A stretch of 64,000 bases of DNA. Source: JAIBJN01 sp963699495 (GTDB lineage: Bacteria; Actinomycetota; Thermoleophilia; Gaiellales; Gaiellaceae). The first letter of the stretch is position 1, and every line of letters starts with the position of its first letter. The translations under genes were made by a program, and so were the position numbers. Below the pieces are notes generated by a model. It was not told where the DNA came from, made no database searches, and saw only the letters and a list, made by a program, of their open reading frames with translations. Positions 56,382-64,000 of the stretch are shown piece by piece. Where the stretch lies: positions 124,001 to 188,000 of the forward strand of contig CAVOUB010000003.1 in the NCBI GenBank assembly GCA_963699495.1, in the 5' to 3' direction.

Positions 56382-56400
56382 GCGCGGGTGTGACCGACTG

Positions 56401-57648
56401 TCACAGAAGTCGCCTGAGCGTGTGCAGAGCGAGCGCGGTGGCACGGGCCCGGACTGCCTCGCGGTCGCCGGAGAGGACGACGCGCTCGGTGGTGCCGGCC
56501 CCGGGTGCGGCGGCGGAGATGAAGACGAGGCCGACCGGCTTCTCCGGGGTCCCGCCTCCGGGCCCAGCGATCCCCGTCACCGACACAGCGACGTCCGCGC
56601 GCAACGCTGCGCGGGCCCCTTCGGCCATGGCCTCCGCGGCTTCCTCCGAGACTGCCCCGTGACGCTCCAGCACCCGAGCCGGGACACCGAGCTGGCGCAT
56701 CTTCGCCTCGTTCGAGTAGGCGACGATTCCGCCGAGGAAGACGTCGCTCGCGCCGGCGACGTCGGTGAGGCGAGCGCCCACGAGCCCGCCGGTGCACGAC
56801 TCTGCCGTCGCGAGCGTGAGCCCGAGGGCGCGGCAACGCTCGAGCACGAGCTCCGCGACCGGGCGGTCGTCCTCGGCGAAGAGCTCAGCTCCGAAACGCT
56901 CCCGGAGCGCAGCCTCGACCCGAAGCGCCGGCTCCTCTCCCCCGGTCCGCTCGAACAGGTCGACCCGGATCTCGAGATCGTGGGCACAGACCGTCACCTC
57001 CAGGCCGTCGCGCTCTCCACCGGCCTCGTCGAGAGCGCTCGCCACCACGGACTCGCTCGGGCCGAAGAAGCGGAGCACCCGGTGGCGCGGCAGCTCGACA
57101 CGCTCGAGCAGGCGCTTCAACGCATCCGCTTCGAGGACGCACGGCCAGAGGCGCCGCAGCTCGTTGGGCGGGCCCGGGAGCGCCACGGCGATCCTCCCGT
57201 CGAGCTCCAGGAAAACGGCAGGTGCGGTGCCTGCGAGCCCGAGAGCGACGCCCCCCGCGGGGAGCGACGCCTGCTTGCGAACACCGGGCGCGAAGTCGGC
57301 GTACGGCCTTGCGAGCCGCTCGGCGACGGCCCGCGAGACCCCTTCGATCTCCGCGGCCAGCGCCTCGTCGACGCGGAGCTCCCGCCCGGCGACCCGCGCT
57401 AGCGTCTCGACCGTGCGGTCGTCATGCGTCGGGCCGAGGCCGCCCGACAGGACGCAGACGTCGGCTTCGACCGCTTCGCGCACGGCCCGCTCGAGCTCGG
57501 CCGGGTCGTCTCCGACGACGAGGATTCGGGTCGGCTCGAGGCCCAGCGCCGTCAGCTCGCGGGCGAGGAAGGCGCCGTTGGCGTCGGCCTTGTCCCCGCG
57601 CACGAGCTCGCTGCCCGTGAGCACGACGACCGCTCGGGGCCTGGCCAC
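56401..57648 (-). CDS. cinA: CinA family protein (nicotinamide-nucleotide amidohydrolase)
   Basis: The 415-residue protein has an N-terminal MoCF-like COG1058 domain (VVLTGSELVRGDKADANGAF; VLSGGLGPTHDDRTVETLAR). A C-terminal CinA deamidase domain follows (LATAESCTGGLVGARLTDVA; VSVTGIAGPGGGTPEKPVG). The C-domain recycles NMN to nicotinate mononucleotide, and the N-domain can hydrolyse ADP-ribose in homologues. It overlaps the rodZ-like stop by one base. Confidence 0.93.
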   Translation of the reverse strand: MARPRAVVVLTGSELVRGDKADANGAFLARELTALGLEPTRILVVGDDPAELERAVREAVEADVCVLSGGLGPTHDDRTVETLARVAGRELRVDEALAAEIEGVSRAVAERLARPYADFAPGVRKQASLPAGGVALGLAGTAPAVFLELDGRIAVALPGPPNELRRLWPCVLEADALKRLLERVELPRHRVLRFFGPSESVVASALDEAGGERDGLEVTVCAHDLEIRVDLFERTGGEEPALRVEAALRERFGAELFAEDDRPVAELVLERCRALGLTLATAESCTGGLVGARLTDVAGASDVFLGGIVAYSNEAKMRQLGVPARVLERHGAVSEEAAEAMAEGARAALRADVAVSVTGIAGPGGGTPEKPVGLVFISAAAPGAGTTERVVLSGDREAVRARATALALHTLRRLL

Positions 57649-58403
57649 TACGAGCCGGTCGACAGCGTGCGAACGCGGTTCGGAGTCACGAGGACGACGG
57701 CCGCCTGCGAGGGAAGCTCGACGCGCTGCCCGTTCAGCTTCGCGTTCAGGTTCTGGGGATCGTCCAGCTCGAGCCAGAGGCGGTGGTACTTGAGGAACCG
57801 TTGCGTCTGCCCCTGCTCGAGCGTCCCCTCCCAGAGCAGCTTGCCGTTCACGCCGCCGTTGCGCACCTGGAGGAACGAGTCTCCACGAGCTGCGGTGAGG
57901 ACGAGCTTCGCACGCTCCGAGATATCGTCCTCCGCCGCCGCTCCGGTCGTGGTCGTGCCCGGCGAGTCAGCGGTGGTCGTCGGCTCGGTGGTCGTGCCCA
58001 AAAGCGGAGCGTCGTTGTCGGAGTCGGACCCGATCCCGGCGAGGCCCACCACGACGAGCACGGTCACCGCCACGATCCCGGCCAGGGCGACGACGACGAA
58101 GTTCGACTCCATCCGCCTGCGCTGGGGCCGCCTCGGCGATGCCGACTGCGCCACCGTGACCTCTTCCGAGGTGGTGAAGCGCGAGTTGTACTCGTCGAGG
58201 TAGAGCTGTCCGTCGAGGCCCAGGTAGTCCGCGTACGTCCGCAGGAAGCCCTTCACGTACGTGTCTCCCGGCAGCACCTCGAACTCCTCCTCTTCGAGGG
58301 CTCTGAGGTACTTCCCGCGGATCTTCGTTTCAGCCTCGATCCGGGGGATCTCGAGACCCTGCCGCAAACGAGCCTCTCGAAGGCTGTTGCCGATCTCGAA
58401 CAC
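57648..58403 (-). CDS. rodZ: RodZ-like HTH membrane protein
   Basis: The 251-residue protein has an N-terminal HTH_25 domain (IGNSLREARLRQGLEIPRIE; LPGDTYVKGFLRTYADYLGL) and a basic stretch. One membrane helix at about 103-125 and a Thr-rich linker follow. An outer DUF4115-type beta domain ends it (LQVRNGGVNGKLLWEGTLEQ). RodZ links the MreB skeleton to the wall machinery. The HTH in such proteins often contacts cytoskeleton proteins and not DNA. It heads the cinA-thpR-recA-recX unit. Confidence 0.85.
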   Translation of the reverse strand: MFEIGNSLREARLRQGLEIPRIEAETKIRGKYLRALEEEEFEVLPGDTYVKGFLRTYADYLGLDGQLYLDEYNSRFTTSEEVTVAQSASPRRPQRRRMESNFVVVALAGIVAVTVLVVVGLAGIGSDSDNDAPLLGTTTEPTTTADSPGTTTTGAAAEDDISERAKLVLTAARGDSFLQVRNGGVNGKLLWEGTLEQGQTQRFLKYHRLWLELDDPQNLNAKLNGQRVELPSQAAVVLVTPNRVRTLSTGS

Positions 58404-58412
58404 GAGTGGTGG

Positions 58413-58418
58413 ATTGTA
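58413..58418 (-). promoter_or_regulatory. -10 box for rodZ, leaderless arrangement
   Basis: On the - strand this reads TACAAT, nine bases before the rodZ GTG, with no Shine-Dalgarno sequence. Confidence 0.45.
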
Positions 58419-58442
58419 GCGGGGTGGCCGCCCGGCGCCCGC

Positions 58443-58769
58443 TTATTCGAGCACGAGCACCAAGACGGCGAAAACCGCGAGCGCCAGCGCCGCCGTCAGG
58501 GCGAGCAGGAAGGCGACGGTTCCGAGCACGCGGGCGAGCGCGAGGAAGCCCCTGCTTCCGCTCCGGCCCAGCGTCCGCTGGTGCTCCGCCCGGGCGCGGC
58601 GGTTGAGGAGCACGGAGGCGAGCGCGAGCACGAACGCGACAGGCACGGCCACGACCGCGTCCTGGAGCCGCACCTCCCCGTAGTGACGGGCGGCGAAGAC
58701 CGCGCCCCCGAGGACCGCGAAGGAGAGCAGCGCCGTGACGACGGCCAGGACGGCCTTCGTGTTCCTCAC
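58443..58769 (-). CDS. Small three-span membrane protein
   Basis: I start this 108-residue protein at GTG 58769, seven bases after GGAGAGGA. Three hydrophobic helices (about 5-25, 33-53, 80-105) surround a short Arg-rich loop (LLNRRARAEHQRTLGRSGSR). It follows the ABC permease by 16 bases and may belong to its transcript. No family is recognised. Confidence 0.7.
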   Translation of the reverse strand: MRNTKAVLAVVTALLSFAVLGGAVFAARHYGEVRLQDAVVAVPVAFVLALASVLLNRRARAEHQRTLGRSGSRGFLALARVLGTVAFLLALTAALALAVFAVLVLVLE

Positions 58770-58785
58770 CCGAATCCTCTCCGGG

Positions 58786-60015
58786 CTACTGCTTGATGTA
58801 GGGACGGCCAGCAGCTGCAGGGCCTCGCGAGCGCCCGACCACGCCCACGAGCGCGACGAGCGTGAGAACGTACGGCAGGGTCTGGAGGAGGTTGGCGGAG
58901 GCAAGGTCGGAGGGCAGGAGCGGCGAGTCCTGAAGCCGCAGCGCGAGCGCGCTCGAGAAGCCGAACAGGAGACACGCGCCGAAGGCCCCGAACGGCCGCC
59001 AGTTGCCGAAGATCACGGCCGCGAGGGCGATGTAGCCGCGGCCCGCGGTCATGTTCTCGTTGAAGGCGTTCCCGAACCCGAAGGACAGGTAAGCGCCGCC
59101 CAGGCCGGCGAGCACGCCGGAGAGGATGACCGCGGCGTAGCGGATCTTGAAGACGGAGATGCCCACCGTGTCCGCCGCCCGGGGATGCTCGCCGACGGAC
59201 CGGATCCGGAGGCCGAGCGGCGTCTTGAAGAGGACCACCCACGAGAGGAAGACGGTGAGGAACATCAGCCAGATCATCAGGTTGAGCTGGCCGAAGATGT
59301 CCCCGATGAACGGGATGTCCTGGATGAACGGCAGCTTCACGTCCGGGATCTCCTCCGCGAGCTCCGGCGTCCCGCGCGTCCCGTAGAACGAGCGGAAGAG
59401 ATAGCCGGTCAGCCCGAGGGCGAGGAAGTTGATCGCGAAGCCACTGATGATCTGGTCGGCGCGCAGGTGGATGCAGAGGAAAGCGTGGATGGCCGCGAGC
59501 GTCGCCCCCGCGGCCATGGCCCCCAGAAGGCCGAGCTCCCACTGGCCGGTCTCGGCGGTCACGACGATCCCGAAGAACGCGCCCGAGAGCATCATCCCCT
59601 CGAGCCCGATGTTCACGACGCCCGAGCGCTCGCAGAAGATGCCGCCCATCGCGGCGAACGCGAGCGGCGTGGCGAAGCGGAGGGTCGCCGCCAGCAGGCC
59701 GATGCTGAACACCGACTCCAGCTCGGCGGACTCCTCGCCCTGGAACCAGAACGTGCCCAGGACGGCCAGGAGCGAGACCAGGATGGCCCAGATGCCGAGC
59801 TTCCGCTCGCCGCGCGTCAGCGCCCAGAGGCCGAGCATGGCGCCGAGCACGGCGAGGGCGGCCGGAAGCGTGACGTTGCGGAGCGTGAAGGGCGGGAGCG
59901 AGAGCCAGAAGCCGAGCACGCCGAGGCAGATGCCGGCGATGGCGAGCGACCGGGGCTCCCCCAGCCGGCGCAGGCGGTCGGCGGTCGTCTCGCGGGTGTC
60001 TTCGACCGTGCTCAC
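58786..60015 (-). CDS. BMP-type ABC transporter permease 2 (nucleoside/simple sugar)
   Basis: The 409-residue permease of the BPD_transp_2 family has about ten spans. Typical are ATPLAFAAMGGIFCERSGVVN, IGLEGMMLSGAFFG and SVGEHPRAADTVGISVFKI. With the other permease, the ATPase and the lipoprotein it forms a BmpA-NupOPQ-like importer, most likely for nucleosides. It starts four bases after permease 1. Confidence 0.9.
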   Translation of the reverse strand: MSTVEDTRETTADRLRRLGEPRSLAIAGICLGVLGFWLSLPPFTLRNVTLPAALAVLGAMLGLWALTRGERKLGIWAILVSLLAVLGTFWFQGEESAELESVFSIGLLAATLRFATPLAFAAMGGIFCERSGVVNIGLEGMMLSGAFFGIVVTAETGQWELGLLGAMAAGATLAAIHAFLCIHLRADQIISGFAINFLALGLTGYLFRSFYGTRGTPELAEEIPDVKLPFIQDIPFIGDIFGQLNLMIWLMFLTVFLSWVVLFKTPLGLRIRSVGEHPRAADTVGISVFKIRYAAVILSGVLAGLGGAYLSFGFGNAFNENMTAGRGYIALAAVIFGNWRPFGAFGACLLFGFSSALALRLQDSPLLPSDLASANLLQTLPYVLTLVALVGVVGRSRGPAAAGRPYIKQ

Positions 60016-60018
60016 GAC

Positions 60019-61248
60019 TCAGGCTTTCTCCGGCTCGGCGCGTCGGGGCCCGAACCCCACCTTCCGTCTCGCGCGCCAGATGTAGAGGATCAGGAACTCG
60101 GCGCCGACGAAGGCGATGATCAGCGCCTGAATGATGGTGGCGAGGTTCGTTGCCAGCTCCGGGTTGAAGACGTCGGGATCGAGCTGCCGCGGTGAGGTGC
60201 CGACGATGAGCGATCCGAAGAGCAGCGCCGCGAAGAGGATGCCGATCGCCTTGTTCCGGCCGAGGAGCGCCACGGCGATGCCGGTGAAGCCGTAGAAGTT
60301 CGCGTCGAACTCGGTGCTCGTCAGGCGGTACTTCCAGCCGAGCAGGTCGATGGCGCCCGCGAGGCCGGCGAACGCGCCGGCGATGGCGAGGGCGAGGAAG
60401 TAGTTCCGCTTCACCGAGATGCCCCCGTAGGCGGCCGCGTCGGGGTTGAAGCCGACGGCGCGCACCTCGTAACCGAGCGTCGTCCGGTTGAGCAGGAGGT
60501 GGTAGACGAGCAGCGCGAAGAGGGCGATGAAGATGCCCGCGTGCAGCGGCTGCAGGGCTCCCCAGATGACCGGCAGCTTCGCCGAGTCGAGGATGTTGTC
60601 GGACCGCGGCAAGCTGGGGTCGGCGCCCTGCAGAAAGCCGTCGGGCGCTTCTAACAACCACTTCCCCGTCCAGATGGCGATCCAGTTGAGCATGATCGTG
60701 GAGATGACCTCGTGCGCACCCGTGGTCGCCTTCAGGAGGCCGGCGATGCCGCCCCAGACGGCGCCGGCGAAGATGCCGGCGACGAGCGTCAGGGTCACGT
60801 GGACGACGGGCGGCGCGCCCGAGAAATGTGTGCCGAACCAGATCGCGGTGAGCATGCCGACCCAGTACTGCCCCTGCCCGCCGATGTTGAACATGCCGCA
60901 GCGGAAGGCGAACGCGACCGCGAGGGCCGTGAGGATCAGGGGCGTCGTGATCAGAAGCGTCTGCTGGAGGTCCCGCGCCTCCTCGGCAGTGTTCCCGCCG
61001 GGGATGAACCAGGTCAGGCCCGTCCCCGCGAAGATCGCCTTGTAGGCCTCGAACGGCGCCGTGAGGCTCTTCTCGGTGACGGCGACGGCGAGGCCGCCGA
61101 TCAGGAAGGCGAGCAGGGCCGCCAGGACCGGGACGAGGAGCCCCCCGGCGCGGTCGTAGAAGGCCTGCAGGCCGGTGACCGACCCGGCGGGCGGCCCTTC
61201 CGGCGGCGGCTCGGGCGGCGTCGCCGGCGGGGGCGTGGCCTCGCTCAC
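60019..61248 (-). CDS. BMP-type ABC transporter permease 1 (nucleoside/simple sugar)
   Basis: I start this 409-residue permease at GTG 61248, which overlaps the ATPase stop by four bases. A Pro/Glu-rich N-terminus of about 30 residues precedes the membrane part. Signature stretches are AFAFRCGMFNIGGQGQYWVG, AHEVISTIMLNWIAI and VRAVGFNPDAAAYGGISVKR. It pairs with permease 2 as a heterodimer channel. Confidence 0.9.
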   Translation of the reverse strand: MSEATPPPATPPEPPPEGPPAGSVTGLQAFYDRAGGLLVPVLAALLAFLIGGLAVAVTEKSLTAPFEAYKAIFAGTGLTWFIPGGNTAEEARDLQQTLLITTPLILTALAVAFAFRCGMFNIGGQGQYWVGMLTAIWFGTHFSGAPPVVHVTLTLVAGIFAGAVWGGIAGLLKATTGAHEVISTIMLNWIAIWTGKWLLEAPDGFLQGADPSLPRSDNILDSAKLPVIWGALQPLHAGIFIALFALLVYHLLLNRTTLGYEVRAVGFNPDAAAYGGISVKRNYFLALAIAGAFAGLAGAIDLLGWKYRLTSTEFDANFYGFTGIAVALLGRNKAIGILFAALLFGSLIVGTSPRQLDPDVFNPELATNLATIIQALIIAFVGAEFLILYIWRARRKVGFGPRRAEPEKA

Positions 61249-62768
61249 GCGACCGCCTCCCGGCGCGCGCCCAGCATGGCGAGACCGAGATCCTCCTCGG
61301 AGACGCTGGGCGGGTACTCGCCGACGACACGCCCCTCGTAGACGACGAGGATGCGGTCGGAAAGGGAGAGGATCTCGTCGAGCTCGAACGAGACGAGCAG
61401 GATGGCGCGCCCCTCGTCCCGCTCGGCGACGAGGCGCCGGTGGACGAACTCGATGGCGCCGACGTCGAGCCCGCGCGTCGGCTGCGCGGCCACGAGGATG
61501 CGCGGGTCGCGCGAGACCTCGCGCGCGACGATGACCTTCTGCTGGTTGCCGCCGGAGAGCGAGGCCGCGGGCGTCAGTGGACCCCCGCCGCGCACGTCGA
61601 ACTCCTTGAGCAGCCGCGCCGCGCGGGCGACGAGTCGCTTTGGGAAGAGCCAGCCCCACTTCGAGTCGGGCTCCTCGCAGTAGTCCTTGAGGGCGATGTT
61701 CTCGGCGAGCGTGAAGTCGAGCACGAGCCCGCGGCGTTGCCGGTCCTCGGGGATGTGGCCAACGCCGGCCTCGAGGCAGCCCCGCGCGCCTTCGCTCGTC
61801 ACGTCCTTGCCGGCGGCCACGATCCGGCCCGCATCGATATGCCGGAGGCCGGTGATGGCTTCGACGAGCTCCGTCTGGCCGTTCCCGTCCACCCCGGCGA
61901 CACCGACGATCTCGCCGGCCCGGACCTGCAGGGAGATGCCGCGAACGGCCTCGAGGCCACGTTCGTCGTGCACGCGCAGGTCCTCGACGGTGAGGAGCGG
62001 CTCGCCCGGCTCCGCGTGCGTCTTCTCCACGCGCAGGAGCACCTCGCGGCCGACCATGAGGCGGGCCAGGCCCTCCTCGGTGGCGCCTTCGCGAGGGACG
62101 GTCTCGATCGTCTTACCGCGCCGGAGGACGGTGATGCGGTCGGCGATCTCGAGCACCTCGCCGAGCTTGTGGGTGATGAAGATGATCGACTTCCCCTCGG
62201 CCTGGAGAGAGCGGATGATGCTGAACAGCTCCAGCGCCTCTTGCGGCGTGAGGACGGCCGTCGGCTCGTCGAGGATGAGGATCTCGGCCCCGCGGTAGAG
62301 CGCCTTCAGGATCTCGACGCGCTGCTGCATGCCGACGGAGATCGACTCGATCTTGGCGTCCGGGCGCACCGCCAGGCCAAAACGCTTCGAGATGTCCAGC
62401 ACGCGCTCGTTCGCCGTCGCGTGGTCGAGGAAGGGACCCTTCCGCGGCTCCATCGCGAGCACGATGTTCTCCGCAACCGACATCACCGGGATGAGCATGA
62501 AGTGCTGGTGCACCATTCCGATCCCCGCGTCGATCGCCACTCTCGGGGAGTCGATGCGGAGCGGCTCGCCGCGCAGGCGGATCTCGCCCTCGTCCGGGTG
62601 GTAGAGCCCGTACAGGATGTTCATGAGGGTGGACTTGCCCGCTCCGTTCTCGCCGAGCAGGGCGTGAACCTCGCCCTTGACGAGGTCGAAGCCCACGTGG
62701 TCGTTGGCGACGACCCCGGGGAAGCGCTTGGTGATTCCCTTGAGCTCGAGAAGAGGAGGTTCGGTCAT
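61245..62768 (-). CDS. BMP-type ABC transporter ATPase with two nucleotide-binding domains
   Basis: The 507-residue protein holds two ABC domains. The first (about 5-235) has Walker A LLGENGAGKSTLMN and Walker B EILILDEPTAVLTP. The second (about 255-500) has a weaker Walker A (GVDGNGQTELVE), LSGGNQQKVIVARE and a VAAQPTRGLDVG motif. This layout is normal for sugar and nucleoside uptake ATPases such as RbsA and NupO. The ATG lacks a good Shine-Dalgarno sequence and lies downstream of a strong hairpin. Confidence 0.93.
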   Translation of the reverse strand: MTEPPLLELKGITKRFPGVVANDHVGFDLVKGEVHALLGENGAGKSTLMNILYGLYHPDEGEIRLRGEPLRIDSPRVAIDAGIGMVHQHFMLIPVMSVAENIVLAMEPRKGPFLDHATANERVLDISKRFGLAVRPDAKIESISVGMQQRVEILKALYRGAEILILDEPTAVLTPQEALELFSIIRSLQAEGKSIIFITHKLGEVLEIADRITVLRRGKTIETVPREGATEEGLARLMVGREVLLRVEKTHAEPGEPLLTVEDLRVHDERGLEAVRGISLQVRAGEIVGVAGVDGNGQTELVEAITGLRHIDAGRIVAAGKDVTSEGARGCLEAGVGHIPEDRQRRGLVLDFTLAENIALKDYCEEPDSKWGWLFPKRLVARAARLLKEFDVRGGGPLTPAASLSGGNQQKVIVAREVSRDPRILVAAQPTRGLDVGAIEFVHRRLVAERDEGRAILLVSFELDEILSLSDRILVVYEGRVVGEYPPSVSEEDLGLAMLGARREAVA

Positions 62769-62776
62769 CCGACGGT

Positions 62777-62806
62777 GCCAGGGGCGGGCTCCTGCCCGCC
62801 CCTGGC
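62777..62806 (-). promoter_or_regulatory. Intercistronic hairpin between the lipoprotein and ATPase genes
   Basis: A perfect 13-bp stem (62777-62789 with 62794-62806) has a 4-nt loop that reads AGGA on the - strand. There is no T-run. Such stems often protect the upstream mRNA, giving more binding protein than transporter. Confidence 0.65.
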
Positions 62807-62822
62807 GACTCGGTTGCGAGTG

Positions 62823-63905
62823 TTACTCGAGTGTGTCCGGAACCTCGATCTCTCCGGAGATGATCAGCGGGATCTGCTCGAGGGTCTTGTCGACCGCGTC
62901 CTGCGGTGCGTTCGGAGACACCTCACCCAGGCCGACCCCCTCCTCGGCGAGACCGAACACGCTGACCCCGCCGCCCGTGAAGCTGCCGGCGACGAGTGCG
63001 TCGATCGTCTGGTACACGGCCTGGTCGACGCGCTTGAGCGCGCTCGTCAGGACGTGGTCGCCGAGGAACGCCTGGTCGGCGTCGACGCCGATACCCCAGA
63101 CGCCCTTCTCGGAGGCCGCGTCGAGTGCGCCGAGACCGCAGCCGCCTGCCACCTGGAAGACGACGTCGGAGCCTTCGGCGATCTGATCCAACGCCACCTC
63201 CTTGCACTTCGCCTGGTCGACGAAGTCCTCGGAATAGGCGTTCAGCGTCTTGATGGCGGGATTCGCGTCCTTGGCGCCCTTCTGGAAGCCGGCGATGAAC
63301 CGATCCACAGGTGGGATCTTGATGCCGCCGACGCTGGACACCGTGCCGGACTCGGAGACGAGCCCTGCGAGATAACCGACGAGATAGCCGGTCTCCTGCT
63401 CCTTGAAGACAAGGCCCTGGAGATTGGGCAGCTCGCACGAGTTCGTGTCCTCGCAGCCTTCCCCGCCGTAGCCGAAGTCGATGATCGCGAAGTTCGTGTC
63501 CGGGAACGCCTCAGCCGCCTGATGGGTCGCTTCGCCCATGAGGAAGCCGACCGAGATCACGAGGTCGTAGCCCTCCTCCGCCAGCGTGGAGAGGTTGGGG
63601 ATGTAGTCGGCGTCGGACTTCGACTCGAGCACGCGGGTCTCGACGCCGATCTCGGCGGCGGCCTGCTCGAGGCCCTGATTCGCCAACGAGTTGAACCCGC
63701 GGTCGTTCAGGCCGCCGATGTCCGTCACGAGACCGACCTTGATGCCTGCGCCCGGGGCGGCCGCTTCGCCCGTGCCTGTGTCCGCGGGCGTCGACTCTGC
63801 GCCGGTTGTCTCGTCGTCGTCGCCGCCGCAACCTGCTGCGACGAGCGCGAGAGCGAGCGTGACCGAAAGCACCAGGAGCCACGGCAGCTTTCTCCTTGCG
63901 TTCAC
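62823..63905 (-). CDS. bmpA: BMP-family substrate-binding lipoprotein
   Basis: This 360-residue protein starts at GTG 63905, five bases after GAGGAGG. The signal peptide ends in a lipobox (LVAAGCGG), so Cys is lipidated. An acidic Thr-rich linker precedes the Bmp domain (KVGLVTDIGGLNDRGFNSLA; VISVGFLMGEATHQAA; VSSVGGIKIPPVDRFIAGF; VFQVAGGCGLGALDAA). It should capture a purine nucleoside or similar ligand for the importer encoded downstream. TAGCAT upstream could be its -10 box. Confidence 0.92.
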   Translation of the reverse strand: MNARRKLPWLLVLSVTLALALVAAGCGGDDDETTGAESTPADTGTGEAAAPGAGIKVGLVTDIGGLNDRGFNSLANQGLEQAAAEIGVETRVLESKSDADYIPNLSTLAEEGYDLVISVGFLMGEATHQAAEAFPDTNFAIIDFGYGGEGCEDTNSCELPNLQGLVFKEQETGYLVGYLAGLVSESGTVSSVGGIKIPPVDRFIAGFQKGAKDANPAIKTLNAYSEDFVDQAKCKEVALDQIAEGSDVVFQVAGGCGLGALDAASEKGVWGIGVDADQAFLGDHVLTSALKRVDQAVYQTIDALVAGSFTGGGVSVFGLAEEGVGLGEVSPNAPQDAVDKTLEQIPLIISGEIEVPDTLE

Positions 63906-64000
63906 GGAACCTCCTCTTTCGCCCATGCCGTCGAGTGGAATCGCAGGATGCTACCCCTCCTGGGACCCCATTTCTAGGACGTCGGCGAGACCCGGTTCGT

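Overview
The window is very GC-rich, has many GTG (and a few TTG) starts, and is packed with short-overlap operons. Gene content and order point to an actinobacterium (Actinomycetota), probably from a deep class such as Thermoleophilia (Gaiellales-like). Supporting signs are the rpsB-tsf-pyrH-frr-uppS-cdsA-dxr-rseP-ispG-proS block, the rodZ-cinA-thpR-recA-recX and miaB-miaA-dapF-hflX blocks, an RsiG-like single-motif c-di-GMP protein beside an FHA protein and a MerR regulator, and a BmpA-type nucleoside ABC transporter. The class assignment is inferred from gene content. It was not computed.

Layout. 1-3.0 kb: end of a secreted M36 metalloprotease broken by two frameshifts. 3.1-3.9 kb: a diguanylate cyclase (-). 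4.0-14.7 kb (+): translation, nucleotide, lipid-carrier, phospholipid and MEP-isoprenoid genes, with a GNAT gene inserted on the - strand. 14.7-19.1 kb: a membrane-anchored HTH protein (-), tRNA-Pro(GGG) with its terminator, and a TIR-membrane-WD40 protein. 19.1-25.7 kb: a lytic transglycosylase behind a folded leader, a small RTX protein, proC, a shattered hutF-like gene, a pgsA-like gene and a nucleotidyltransferase/mutase-like fusion. 25.7-29.5 kb: rsiG-like, FHA, ftsR-like, apt and small unknown genes. 29.5-33 kb: a spacer with DnaA-box-like repeats, a DUF4015 protein, and a Xre/RES toxin-antitoxin pair with a DUF5995 gene. 32.9-41 kb: two primary-type sigma factors, a CpsB-like phosphatase, a GATase, a homing-endonuclease-repeat protein, a sulfotransferase and a GGDEF/HD-GYP protein. 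41-43 kb: a repeat-bearing subtilase. 43-49.5 kb (-): nudix-dut-hflX-dapL-dapF-miaA-miaB. 49.6-52.3 kb: a secreted nuclease/phosphatase-like protein. 52.3-64 kb (-): rny, recX-recA-thpR-cinA-rodZ, and a BMP-family ABC transporter.

How the parts fit. The window is mostly core metabolism: translation, envelope isoprenoids, DAP, DNA repair and tRNA modification. A c-di-GMP layer is recurrent. It has a GGDEF enzyme at 3.1 kb, a GGDEF/HD-GYP enzyme at 38 kb (both with I-site motifs), and an RsiG-like candidate receptor at 25.8 kb, near two sigma-70 genes. Several transcription units have a TAnnnT -10 box only 6-11 nt from the start codon and no Shine-Dalgarno sequence, so leaderless mRNAs are probably common.

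The most unusual items are a DapF homologue with Ser in place of both catalytic Cys, the TIR-TM-WD40 protein, the RsiG-like protein, the Xre/RES/DUF5995 operon with a palindrome at its promoter, and a subtilase whose N-terminus duplicates a 13-residue motif with only synonymous changes.

Caution: ten inferred single-base insertions and one deletion break otherwise clean reading frames (five insertions in the hutF-like gene alone). This looks like residual assembly error or local gene decay, so frameshifted genes are described as such. I see no stretch over about 300 bp without a gene, no insertion sequence, and no CRISPR array.
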